Made by a program: the position numbers and the translations under genes. Positions 1-6,656 of a stretch of 6,675 nucleotides of DNA are shown one piece after another. Under the pieces are notes generated by a model. That model saw only the letters and a program-made list of their open reading frames with translations. It made no database searches and was not told the origin of the DNA. Each line of letters starts with the position of its first letter. Position 1 is the first letter of the stretch. Source of the DNA: Erythrobacter donghaensis (lineage in GTDB: Bacteria; Pseudomonadota; Alphaproteobacteria; Sphingomonadales; Sphingomonadaceae); assembly GCF_001557325.1 (NCBI RefSeq), contig NZ_LSJS01000026.1, positions 1 to 6,675 of the forward strand, read 5' to 3'.

Positions 1-419
1 GCTGGGGAGGGCGCGGGTGGGGAAGCGGCAACCTCCCCGCCGTCCGCCGCCCGCGCCGCCTCAAGCCGTGCGAGAAGATCGGCATCGTCGGGCACAGGCC
101 CGCCCCCGCGCGCTGCCTCGACATGATCACGCAGGCAATCGAGCGCGAGCAGCAGCAGGTCGACCAGCGCCGCCTCGAGCGGCACCTTGCCCTCGCGCAC
201 GTCGCCCAGCAGGTTTTCGAAGCCGTGGGTGTAGGCGGCGAGCGCGGTGTGGCCGAAGGCCCCCGCGCCGCCCTTGATCGAATGCACCGCGCGGAAGATC
301 GCGTTGATCGTCTCGGCATCGTGGGTGCCTTCGCGGCAGGCGGCGAGGCCGGCCTCGGCCGCCTCGAGCGATTCTTCGCACTCGACGAAGAAGATCTGCT
401 TGATGTCGTCTTCGGTCAT
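1..419 (-). CDS. cheA: Chemotaxis histidine kinase CheA, N-terminal HPt part (3' truncated by window edge)
   Basis: CheA is the cytoplasmic histidine kinase that autophosphorylates under MCP control and passes phosphate to CheY/CheB. Only the first 139 or so codons are visible, and the frame stays open to base 1. Residues 1-105 form an HPt (P1) domain. It opens MTEDDIKQIFFVECEESLE and carries the phosphoacceptor signature FRAVHSIKGGAGAFG, in which His46 is the expected phosphorylated residue. After about residue 105 the chain becomes a Gly/Ala/Pro-rich linker, as is usual between P1 and the following CheA domains. The start is the ATG at 419-417, which overlaps the stop of the upstream STAS gene as ATGA, so cheA is probably translated by coupling. 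The kinase, dimerisation and CheW-like domains must lie beyond the left edge. A different HPt-containing hybrid kinase is possible, but the chemotaxis neighbours favour CheA. Confidence 0.9.
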   Translation of the reverse strand, partial: MTEDDIKQIFFVECEESLEAAEAGLAACREGTHDAETINAIFRAVHSIKGGAGAFGHTALAAYTHGFENLLGDVREGKVPLEAALVDLLLLALDCLRDHVEAARGGGPVPDDADLLARLEAARAADGGEVAASPPAPSP

Positions 420-673
420 GCCGCGATTCCCTCCATCACCACGTGATCGAGCCGGGTCAGCGCGAGCGCGGCGGTGAAGGCGGCGCTCGGCTGGTGGATC
501 GCGATCCCGCCCTCGCTGCGCGCGGCCGAGACCAGCAGTTGCAGCATCGCCTGCCCGATCCGCTCGACGCGTGCGGCATCGATGGCGAGCGGCGCGGGCC
601 CGAGCGATTCCGCGATCTCCGGGTAGAGCGCGCTTGCCGCGCCACGATCGCAAATGGGGGGGAGGCTGATCAT
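416..673 (-). CDS. Small STAS-domain protein (MlaB/anti-sigma-antagonist-like) of the chemotaxis operon
   Basis: This is an 85-aa protein made up almost entirely of one STAS-type fold of the short STAS_2 kind. The pattern is a beta-strand LAID at about residues 29-32, the switch-loop/helix segment VERIGQAMLQLLVSAARSEG at 36-55, a strand GIAIH at 56-60, then the PSAAFTAALALTRLDHVV helix-strand end. STAS domains act as small protein-interaction switches, and short ones commonly sit beside cheA in proteobacterial chemotaxis clusters, where their role is poorly defined. By eye, the position of the phosphorylated Ser of SpoIIAA-type antagonists (Asp-Ser-Ser-Gly) is occupied here by Gly40-Gln41-Ala42-Met43, so phosphoregulation at that site looks unlikely. 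The ATG at 673 follows an AAAAGG element about 9 nt upstream and overlaps the stop of the preceding small ORF. The stop overlaps the cheA start by 4 bp. An in-frame extension reaching further upstream is Arg/Pro-rich and not STAS-like, so I reject it. Confidence 0.82.
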   Translation of the reverse strand: MISLPPICDRGAASALYPEIAESLGPAPLAIDAARVERIGQAMLQLLVSAARSEGGIAIHQPSAAFTAALALTRLDHVVMEGIAA

Positions 674-843
674 GCGGGCAAACCTTTTGCGGGAAGAACG
701 GGGGCGGGGATCGCGCCGATGCGGCGGACGGATGCCCTGACGGCCACCATCCTCAGGCTCGCCGCTAGGAGCGGGACAAGGGCAATGATCGGCACGGGGC
801 CCCCCCGGCGAACCGGCGCGTGGTGGGCGAACCAGGTGAGCAT
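670..843 (-). CDS. Small ORF (57 aa) of unknown function, translationally coupled to the STAS gene
   Basis: I do not recognise this product. It begins MLTWFAHHAPVRRGG, has a moderately hydrophobic stretch VPIIALVPLLAASL at about residues 17-30 flanked by arginines (R12, R13, R31, R36, R40, R41), and ends in a Pro/Ala-rich tail. It could be a short membrane-associated peptide, but the prolines at 18 and 24 make a full transmembrane helix uncertain. Three things favour real translation. An excellent Shine-Dalgarno (GGAGGAG, 859-853) sits at normal distance from the ATG. The frame is open with mostly G/C third positions. Its TGA (672-670) overlaps the STAS start as ATGA, the same arrangement as STAS/cheA. 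Against it are its short length, a few rare codons (CTA, AGG), and a 7-base C run on the plus strand (800-806) where a base-calling error would change the frame. It may instead be a leader ORF whose translation primes the STAS start. Confidence 0.5.
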   Translation of the reverse strand: MLTWFAHHAPVRRGGPVPIIALVPLLAASLRMVAVRASVRRIGAIPAPVLPAKGLPA

Positions 844-850
844 GGCGAAG

Positions 851-859
851 TTCTCCTCC
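851..859 (-). promoter_or_regulatory. Strong Shine-Dalgarno for the 57-aa small ORF
   Basis: On the minus strand the bases read GGAGGAGAA. The AGGAG core ends about 9 nt before the ATG at 843. It is one of the strongest ribosome-binding sequences in the window, and it lies in front of the small ORF rather than the STAS gene, which is the main reason to take that ORF seriously. Confidence 0.6.
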
Positions 860-939
860 GGCGTGTTCGATCATTCGGTCGGCCAAGGCTTATGCCGCAG
901 GGCTGAAATCCGGCTTGCGCGGCAACTCAGCGCAATTCC

Positions 940-2691
940 CTAGGCCGCGCGCCGCCTGTGCACGGAGGCCTGCGGTGCCACGCTTTCCGCCTCGCCGATG
1001 CGGAAGCCCGCAAAGGTGCCGGCGAGCTGGCGTGCCTCGTGGTTGAGGTTCTTGGTGGCAGCGTTGGTCTCCTCGACCATCGCCGCGTTCTGCTGGGTCA
1101 TCTTGTCCATCGCGCCGATCGTTTCGGAGACGTTGCGCAGCGCCACGCTCTGCTCGCTCACTGCATCGGCGATGCGGGTGACGGCCTCGGTCACCTCGCC
1201 CACGCGGGCGATGATGGTCTCGAGCGCCGAGCCGGTCTCGTGCACCAGCGACACGCCGGTCTGGACGTGGACGCCGACCGCCTCGACGCGCTTCTTGATC
1301 TCGCTGGCGGCTTCGGTCGCGCGCATCGAGAGCGCGCGGACCTCGCTGGCGACCACCGAGAAGCCCTTGCCCGCCTCGCCCGCGCGCGCGGCTTCCACCC
1401 CGGCGTTCAGGGCGAGCAGGTTGGTCTGGAAGGCGATATTGTCGATCATCGCGGTGATCTCGGAGATTTCCTCGCTCGCGGTTTCGATCTGGCCCATCGC
1501 CTGGATCGCGCGGCCGACCACCGCGCCGCCGGTCTCGGCCTCCTGCCGCGCATCGCGCATCGAGCCGCTGACCCCGACGGCGAGGCTGGCGTTGGCCTCG
1601 ATGTTCGCGCTGAGGCTCAGCATGGTGCTCGACGAGAGCTGCAGGCGCGCGGCCTGATCCTCGCTGCGGCTGGCCAGATCGGTCATCGCGTGCTCGATCT
1701 CGGAGGAGGTGAGGTTGATCGCGCCGATGCTCTCGTTGACCGCCCCCATCGCGCCCGACAGCCGCTCGAGTGCCTCGTTGAAGTCGCTGGCGAGCGACTG
1801 GAAGGCGGGCGGCATGCCGGTGAGGCGCACGGTGAGGTCGGAACGGGCGACCGCTGCAAGGTGCTGGCCGATGCGAGCGACGGCTTCCTCGCGCTCGGCG
1901 ACGGCGCGCTGGCGCTCGATCGCGGCGTCGCGGAACACCAGCATCGCCTGCGCCATCGCGCCCAGCTCGTCGCCGCGGGTGGTGCCGGGGATGTCGACGT
2001 CGGTCGCGCCCTTCGACAGGCCGGTGACCGCGCGGGTGAGATCGACGATCGGCCGGGCGATCGAACGGGTCAGCGCGCGCGCCAGCACCAGCGCAAGCCC
2101 CATCAGGATCGCCGCGCCAAGGCCGAGCGCAACCCAGGCGAGCGTGATGACGCTCTCCTGCCGCGCGCTCTGCGTCTCGATCGCGTCGTGCTGGGCATCG
2201 CGGATGTCGCGCAGCGGGTTGACCGCGTCGCTCACCAGCACCTTCTTGCCCGCCGCACGGATCGCCGTCTGCGCGCCGTCGCGGTTGCCGGCCTTGACCA
2301 GCGCGACATAGCGGTCGCCCCAGTCGCGCCGCCACTTGAGCGTTTCCTCGCGGCTGAGGCGGACCTTGTCCTGCAAGGCAGGATCGGCGGCGAGCTGCCC
2401 CTCGAGTTCGGCCGACATCCGGTCGTAATCGTCGCGGCCCTCGTAATAGGACTTCAGGTAGCTCTGGTCGGCAGTGACCAGAAACCCGCGCAGCTGGCTG
2501 TTCTGGCGCAGCAGCGCGGTCTCGAGCCCGAGCACGTTGGCAAGGATCGCCTGGCTCTCGGTGTTCCTGGCGGTGACCGACGAGATCATCGCCAGGCTCA
2601 CCCCGCACGCGATCATCACGGCCGCCGCGACAACGTTGAGCACCACGAAGGCAAAGCCGAGGCGGCGGGGGATGTTCATCCGGTCAAGCAT
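940..2691 (-). CDS. Methyl-accepting chemotaxis protein with periplasmic CHASE3/4-helix-type sensor
   Basis: This is a 583-aa chemoreceptor that signals to CheA/CheW from the inner membrane. TM1 is about residues 12-37 and TM2 about 181-204. The periplasmic segment between them (about 40-178) is all-helical and contains [20 protein letters not shown] (66-85), typical of CHASE3/4HB-like sensors, so its ligand cannot be predicted. A HAMP domain follows (about 205-258, with ARPI at 212-215 and DELG at 241-244), and then a second HAMP-like stretch (about 268-312). The cytoplasmic signalling hairpin tip is clear: [20 protein letters not shown] at 419-438, then [18 protein letters not shown]-terminal methylation-helix region, [15 protein letters not shown], lies at 531-545. 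There is no NWETF-like CheR-tethering pentapeptide at the C terminus, which ends VHRRRAA. The ATG at 2691 has GAGAGGA 9 nt upstream; the internal Met5 is an alternative start. The gene lies 45 bp after the TonB receptor stop and 96 bp before the small ORF, so all are probably co-transcribed. Confidence 0.95.
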   Translation of the reverse strand: MLDRMNIPRRLGFAFVVLNVVAAAVMIACGVSLAMISSVTARNTESQAILANVLGLETALLRQNSQLRGFLVTADQSYLKSYYEGRDDYDRMSAELEGQLAADPALQDKVRLSREETLKWRRDWGDRYVALVKAGNRDGAQTAIRAAGKKVLVSDAVNPLRDIRDAQHDAIETQSARQESVITLAWVALGLGAAILMGLALVLARALTRSIARPIVDLTRAVTGLSKGATDVDIPGTTRGDELGAMAQAMLVFRDAAIERQRAVAEREEAVARIGQHLAAVARSDLTVRLTGMPPAFQSLASDFNEALERLSGAMGAVNESIGAINLTSSEIEHAMTDLASRSEDQAARLQLSSSTMLSLSANIEANASLAVGVSGSMRDARQEAETGGAVVGRAIQAMGQIETASEEISEITAMIDNIAFQTNLLALNAGVEAARAGEAGKGFSVVASEVRALSMRATEAASEIKKRVEAVGVHVQTGVSLVHETGSALETIIARVGEVTEAVTRIADAVSEQSVALRNVSETIGAMDKMTQQNAAMVEETNAATKNLNHEARQLAGTFAGFRIGEAESVAPQASVHRRRAA

Positions 2692-2728
2692 GGCGGTGGT
2701 TCCTCTCGTCCATCATTTTCCCTTCGCG

Positions 2729-2750
2729 GCCACGCCTCAGAAGGCGTAGC
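2729..2750 (-). other. Hairpin spanning the stop codon of the TonB receptor gene
   Basis: In the minus-strand transcript, GCTACGCCT pairs with AGGCGTGGC around a TCTG loop. That is a 9-bp stem with one G-U pair, and the receptor's TGA lies at the loop and the start of the 3' arm. No U-tract follows (CGCGAAGGGAAAATG comes next), so it is not a canonical intrinsic terminator. It may stabilise the receptor mRNA 3' end or partly attenuate read-through into the MCP gene. Confidence 0.45.
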
Positions 2751-5235
2751 GCAGCGAGGCGGTGACGGTGCGGCCGTTCATCACCTGCGCATTGGTGAGC
2801 CCGGAGGCCGGGATGGTCGGCGCCTGGAGCGAGACCACCGCGAGCTCGTCGAAGACGTTGAAGGCGTTGAGCGCGACGGTGACGCCCTCGGCCGGGCGGA
2901 ATTGCACGAAGGGGCTGACGATCACGTAGCCGGGCTGCGCCAGCTGGTTGGTGTCCTGCGCGAAGCTTTCGGTGGTGCCGTTGACCGCGGCGCCGAAGGT
3001 GACCTTGCCGAACTCGGCCGAGGGGCGCAGGAAGAAGGCGAAGTCGGGGATGTGACGCGGGGTGAGGCCGTTGAAGGCCGGGTCGATCAGGTCCTCGTCG
3101 ATGCTTGCGTCAGTCCAGGTCGCGCCAGCCGTCAGGGTGAAGGGCCCGCGGCGCCATTCGCCTTCGAACTCGAGACCCTTGGCGCTGTAGGTGCGCTCGA
3201 TCTGCTGGACGAAGGCCTGTCCGGTCGCATCGGCGGTGATCTGCGCGTTGCGCTCGTCGGTCGAGGCCCAGAAGCCGGTCAGGAACAGGCTGAGGCCACC
3301 CTTGCGGTACTTGACGCCGGCCTCGGCCTGCTTGACGATCGAGATGAGCAGATCGGGATTGTTCGGGCGCCCGGTGAGGGGATCGAGCGTCTCGGTGCCG
3401 ATCACGTTCTCGGCGCTGGCACGACCCCCGCGGCTGTAGCGCGCAAAGGCCGACAGGCTCTCGGCGAAGCGGTAGTTCACCCCGGCGGACCAGGACAGGT
3501 AGTCATAGTCGTAGTCGACCGCGACGGGGCGGGTCAGCGGCAGGATCGGCACGCGGCTCTCGGCCACCGAGATCTGGCCGTTGCCATTGACATCGACCGG
3601 CGCGAACAGCGCGCGGCCATCGCCGAAGCCGGGCGAGAAGACCTGACCCGAGACATCACCCTTGTCCCAGCGCACACTCGCGCCGATGGCGAGCTTGCCG
3701 ATCTGGAAATTGACCGAGCCGTAGGGGGCGAGCACGTCGTAGTCGACGTCGTAGCGGTTGTGGTAGATGCTGAATGGCAGGCCGACCGCAAAGCCGTAGG
3801 CGAGCGTGCCCGCATCGGTCACCGGCACGCCGGTCGCGGTGGTGATGTTGACCGGCGCGTTGCGCCCGCCGCCCGCCAGATCCTGCAATGTGCTGGTGAA
3901 GTTCCAGAACATCCGGATCTGCTGCAAGGAGGTGTAGACGCCCGCCGTGGTGGTCAGCTTGCCTTCGCCCACTTCCCACACACGGGTGGCGCGCAAGTCG
4001 TTGGTGGCGTTGTCGAGGCTTTCGAGATCGGCATGGAGCCGCACCGACAAGGCCAGCAGCCGGGCATCGGTTATCGCCTGACCGCTGTTCGGACCGGCGG
4101 CATAGCTCAGCTGCGCACCCGGCCCGCCGAACTGCGCGAAGAACGGTGCAGGCGCGGTGACGAAGGGCACCGCGTCGTTGTAGGCGCCGCTGATGTCGGA
4201 GAAGCGGAAGCGGTTGGTGACGGTGAACCCGGCCACGTCGAACTGCGCCTCGAGCCCGAAGGCGGCAACCTTCGCAGCCAGCCCGTCGGCGGCGTCGATC
4301 ACCACCGGACGATTATTCGCGTCGACCTCGGCATAGCTGCGGGTCAGGGGCGACAGATAGGCCTGTTCGCGGATGTCGTAGCCCGGCAGGAAGCCGATCT
4401 GCGGGTCGGCATCGGTGCCGCCGACCGTCACCGGAAGGGTGCTGTAATTGGGCTGCCGGTCGTCGAGATACTTGCCGTAGAAGCGGATGTAGCCGCCCTC
4501 GAATTCCTTGGTGAGGTTGGCCTTGATCTGGCCGCCTTCGAACCCGTTGAAGCCGAGCTCGCGCGGGCCTTCCCCGCTGCGGTAGAAGCCGCCGACATGG
4601 AAGCGCCAGCCGTTGCCCAGCGGGCTGCCATAGGCAAAGTCGATGCGCTTCAGATCATGGCCGACACCGCTCGACACCTGCACCGTGCCGCCCTTGGTCT
4701 CGCCGGTGCGCGAGATGAAGTTGATGAGCCCGCCCGGCGAATTGGACGCGAACGTCGAGGCCGAGCCGCCGCGGATCGCCTGCACTTGCGACAGGGTCAG
4801 GTCGGCGCGCAGGAACTGGTCGATCCCGGCGAACTGGATGTCGCCGAATTCGAGCACCGGCAGCCCGTCTTCCTGAAGCTGGAGGAATTTCGAGCCCTCG
4901 GCCGCCAGCGGCAGGCCGCGGATGGTGATCGCCGAGTACCCGTCGATGTCGGAGGTCTCCGAGCGGATGCCCGGGATGTTCTGCATGATCCCGGCAATCG
5001 AGCTGACCGAGAGCTGGGCGAGGTCGTGGTCGTCGAGCACGCTCGCCGAGATCGCGGTGTCGAGCAGGTCGCGGCCCTTGGCCACACCTGTGGTGAAGGT
5101 CTTGGCGGCAGGTGCGGGGGCCTCGCCCTCCTGCTTGTCCGCAGCGTCGGGGGCAGCAGCGTCGTCGCGGGCATAGGCCGGCACGGCGGCGGTGGTGACG
5201 AGCAGGGCGGCAGTGAAGACAGTCGAAAGGCGCAT
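2737..5235 (-). CDS. TonB-dependent outer-membrane receptor, ligand unknown
   Basis: This is an 832-aa outer-membrane active transporter, expected to be energised by TonB-ExbBD. I chose the ATG at 5235 because it begins a clean signal peptide (MRLSTVFTAALLVTTAAVPAYA, cut after AYA at about residue 22) and has GGAG 10 nt upstream. An upstream in-frame ATG at 5301 would add 22 residues in front of the signal. An Ala/Pro-rich linker (24-44) leads to KTFTTG, the nearest thing to a TonB box, and the match is weak. The plug domain covers about 55-180, with SIAGIMQNIPGIRSE (79-93), ITIRGLPL (103-110), VQAIRGGSASTFASNSPGGL (151-170) and INFISRTGE. A 22-strand-type barrel follows, with NAFNVFDE at 790-797 and a terminal aromatic residue (SLRYAF). 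Residues 548-559 form a textbook EF-hand-type loop, DVNGNGQISVAE, in a barrel loop. No FecI/FecR-type regulator, STN domain or metabolic gene is adjacent, so the substrate (siderophore, sugar, other) cannot be assigned. Confidence 0.93.
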   Translation of the reverse strand: MRLSTVFTAALLVTTAAVPAYARDDAAAPDAADKQEGEAPAPAAKTFTTGVAKGRDLLDTAISASVLDDHDLAQLSVSSIAGIMQNIPGIRSETSDIDGYSAITIRGLPLAAEGSKFLQLQEDGLPVLEFGDIQFAGIDQFLRADLTLSQVQAIRGGSASTFASNSPGGLINFISRTGETKGGTVQVSSGVGHDLKRIDFAYGSPLGNGWRFHVGGFYRSGEGPRELGFNGFEGGQIKANLTKEFEGGYIRFYGKYLDDRQPNYSTLPVTVGGTDADPQIGFLPGYDIREQAYLSPLTRSYAEVDANNRPVVIDAADGLAAKVAAFGLEAQFDVAGFTVTNRFRFSDISGAYNDAVPFVTAPAPFFAQFGGPGAQLSYAAGPNSGQAITDARLLALSVRLHADLESLDNATNDLRATRVWEVGEGKLTTTAGVYTSLQQIRMFWNFTSTLQDLAGGGRNAPVNITTATGVPVTDAGTLAYGFAVGLPFSIYHNRYDVDYDVLAPYGSVNFQIGKLAIGASVRWDKGDVSGQVFSPGFGDGRALFAPVDVNGNGQISVAESRVPILPLTRPVAVDYDYDYLSWSAGVNYRFAESLSAFARYSRGGRASAENVIGTETLDPLTGRPNNPDLLISIVKQAEAGVKYRKGGLSLFLTGFWASTDERNAQITADATGQAFVQQIERTYSAKGLEFEGEWRRGPFTLTAGATWTDASIDEDLIDPAFNGLTPRHIPDFAFFLRPSAEFGKVTFGAAVNGTTESFAQDTNQLAQPGYVIVSPFVQFRPAEGVTVALNAFNVFDELAVVSLQAPTIPASGLTNAQVMNGRTVTASLRYAF

Positions 5236-5471
5236 GCCTCGGGAACTCCGGATGGTTGTCAAGAACAGCTCGCCACCGGATAGGGCCGCGCGTTTAACCA
5301 TGCCGTCCGCACCGGCTCGGTATTGTCACGGGGTCGGGCAGCGGGCCCCGGGACGAGCGGCAAATATCTGTTCCTGCGGCTTTTCCCTTAGGCGGGCGGC
5401 AAGGAAAGTTGGTGTGCCCGGCCTATGCAGGGCCTTCCCTTCAGCGATCCCCGGCGGCGCTCTTGACCTTG
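5236..5471. promoter_or_regulatory. Divergent intergenic region between the TonB receptor and the DUF2332 gene
   Basis: This 236-bp region must hold the promoters of the minus-strand receptor/chemotaxis run and of the plus-strand DUF2332 gene. I see no confident -35/-10 pair on either strand and no clear Fur-like or other operator palindrome. On the plus strand a short complementary pair, CTTTTCC (5380-5386) and GGAAAG (5403-5408), could fold over the AAGGA element that precedes an alternative GTG start at 5412. Confidence 0.4.
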
Positions 5472-6587
5472 ATGTTTCCTCCTCGATCCCTTGCTCTCCC
5501 GCGCGAGCCCGGCCTTGCCGGAGAATCCGCGCGCGCGGTGCGCCAGCTGCAGATCGAGGCCGCCAAGGCGCGCGGCTTCGGCAAGCCGCGGGCCGCCGCA
5601 CTGATGTCGGCGCTCGCGCAGGTCTTACCACAGAGTGGCGGGGCGGTGTTCGCCGCGATCGAGGATTGGCCTGGCGACCTGGCGTCGGACGGGGTGATCT
5701 TCCGCCTCAATTCCGGGCTCCATGCGCTGGCGCGCGCCGGACGTGAGGCGGGCGTGCTGGGCGCGCTCTACCGGGGCGGCGCGATGCCATCGCCCTTCGC
5801 GCTTGAGGCAGCGCTCGCCGAGGCGCTCGATGTGCATGCCGAGGAACTGCTCGGCTGGCTTTCGCATCCCACCCAGACCAACGAGGTCGCACGGGTGGCG
5901 GGGCTGGTCGCCGCACTGCTCGAGCTCGGGCGCATGCGCGCGCTGCCGTGCGAGGTGCTCGAACTGGGCGCGAGCGCGGGGCTCAATCTCAATTTTCCCC
6001 GCTACGCGGTGCAACTCGGCGCGGTCAGTGCCTGCGCGGCGGCGAGCACGGTGAAGCTGGCGCCGCAATGGCGCGGCGGCGCTGCTCCGGCGGGCGCGCT
6101 GGCGGTCACGGGTGCGGCGGGCGTCGATCTCCACCCGCTCGACCCGGGGCTCGAGGCCGACAGGGAGCGGCTCGCCGCCTATCTCTGGCCCGGCGAGGCC
6201 GCCCGTGCCGCGCGGCTCGCGGCGGCGATCGGGATCGCGCAGGCGCACCCGCCGCAGGTCGAGCCGGGGCTTGCGAGCGCGTGGCTGCTGCAACGCTTCG
6301 CGCAGCCCCAGCGCCGCGGGGTGCGCCGTGTGGTGTTCCATTCGATGGTGCTGCAATATGCCGGAGCGCCCGAACGCGCCGCGATCGACCACGCCTTCGC
6401 GCTCGCCGGGGCGCGGGCCGAGCCCGATCGCCCGCTGGCACGCGTGAGCATCGAGTGGCGCGCCGATCGCGCGGCGGTCGAACTCAGGATCGCGCAATGG
6501 GACGGCGCGGGCGAGCACGGCGAGAGCCGGCTCGCTGCCCTGTGCCATCCCTACTGCGAATGGATCGACTGGCGCGGGCTCAGCTGA
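5472..6587 (+). CDS. DUF2332 family protein, function unknown
   Basis: This is a 371-aa protein from the ATG at 5472, close to the usual length of DUF2332 proteins, a family without an established function. Family-like landmarks, numbered from this start, are: the N-terminal helical segment VRQLQIEAAKARGFGKPRAA (23-42); HPTQTNEVARV (132-142); VLELGASAGLNLNF (162-175), which resembles the glycine-rich motif I of SAM-dependent methyltransferases; VDLHPLDP (218-225); and RRVVFHSMVLQYAG (286-299). It ends CEWIDWRGLS. It appears cytoplasmic, with no signal peptide or membrane segment. The start is uncertain. The ATG at 5472 has no obvious Shine-Dalgarno. A GTG at 5412 has AAGGA 6 nt upstream and would give 391 aa. 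A GTG at 5538 has GGAGAA at a long spacing and begins right at the conserved region. Codons before about 5510 use fewer G/C third positions than the body, favouring one of the later starts. The gene is divergent from the receptor and has no visible functional link to the chemotaxis genes. Confidence 0.8.
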   Translation: MFPPRSLALPREPGLAGESARAVRQLQIEAAKARGFGKPRAAALMSALAQVLPQSGGAVFAAIEDWPGDLASDGVIFRLNSGLHALARAGREAGVLGALYRGGAMPSPFALEAALAEALDVHAEELLGWLSHPTQTNEVARVAGLVAALLELGRMRALPCEVLELGASAGLNLNFPRYAVQLGAVSACAAASTVKLAPQWRGGAAPAGALAVTGAAGVDLHPLDPGLEADRERLAAYLWPGEAARAARLAAAIGIAQAHPPQVEPGLASAWLLQRFAQPQRRGVRRVVFHSMVLQYAGAPERAAIDHAFALAGARAEPDRPLARVSIEWRADRAAVELRIAQWDGAGEHGESRLAALCHPYCEWIDWRGLS

Positions 6588-6604
6588 AGCGGATCTTCGG
6601 CGTT

Positions 6605-6625
6605 TCCCTAGCGACAGTCCCTAGC
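6605..6625 (+). repeat. Short direct repeat TCCCTAGC x2
   Basis: TCCCTAGC occurs at 6605-6612 and again at 6618-6625, a 13-bp period, just downstream of the DUF2332 stop. It is short, but it lies directly before the hairpin at 6625-6656. It could be a regulator's tandem half-sites for the next gene or simple chance. Confidence 0.35.
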
Positions 6626-6656
6626 CGCTCTTATGCACCAAGGGGTGTCTGAGCGG
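6625..6656 (+). other. Imperfect hairpin downstream of the DUF2332 gene
   Basis: An outer stem of CCGCTC (6625-6630) pairs with GAGCGG (6651-6656), and an inner stem of CACC (6636-6639) pairs with GGTG (6644-6647) around an AAGG loop. Between them lies an asymmetric internal loop. No T-run follows on either strand, so it is not a standard intrinsic terminator. It could still end the DUF2332 transcript by another mechanism or belong to the leader of a gene beyond the window. Confidence 0.4.

Noticed and set aside
416..886. A longer, 156-aa version of the STAS protein
   Set aside because: The extra 71 residues are Arg/Pro-rich and unlike any STAS N-terminus. The ATG at 673 has its own AAAAGG element and the ATGA overlap with the small ORF.
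844..939. A possible terminator between the MCP and the small ORF
   Set aside because: Only a 5-bp GCCGC/GCGGC pairing with a 20-nt loop is present and no T-run follows, which is too weak to call.
5257..5262. A consensus TTGACA on the minus strand upstream of the TonB receptor
   Set aside because: A -10 box at 17-bp spacing would fall on the start codon, leaving no room for the ribosome site, and the matching hexamer is not -10-like.
958..5283. A 1441-codon plus-strand open frame opposite the MCP and TonB receptor
   Set aside because: Its codons lie exactly opposite the sense codons of both genes, which happen to share the same frame. Stops would need TTA, CTA or TCA sense codons, which high-GC genes avoid. 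It has no ribosome site at its GTG and no recognisable domain, so it is a composition shadow.
5235..5301. The upstream ATG at 5301 as the TonB receptor start
   Set aside because: It would place 22 extra residues before an otherwise ideal signal peptide and has no good ribosome site, whereas the ATG at 5235 has GGAG 10 nt upstream.
5625..6548. A 307-codon minus-strand open frame opposite the DUF2332 gene
   Set aside because: It is codon-for-codon antisense to the DUF2332 frame, Arg-rich and without a domain or ribosome site.
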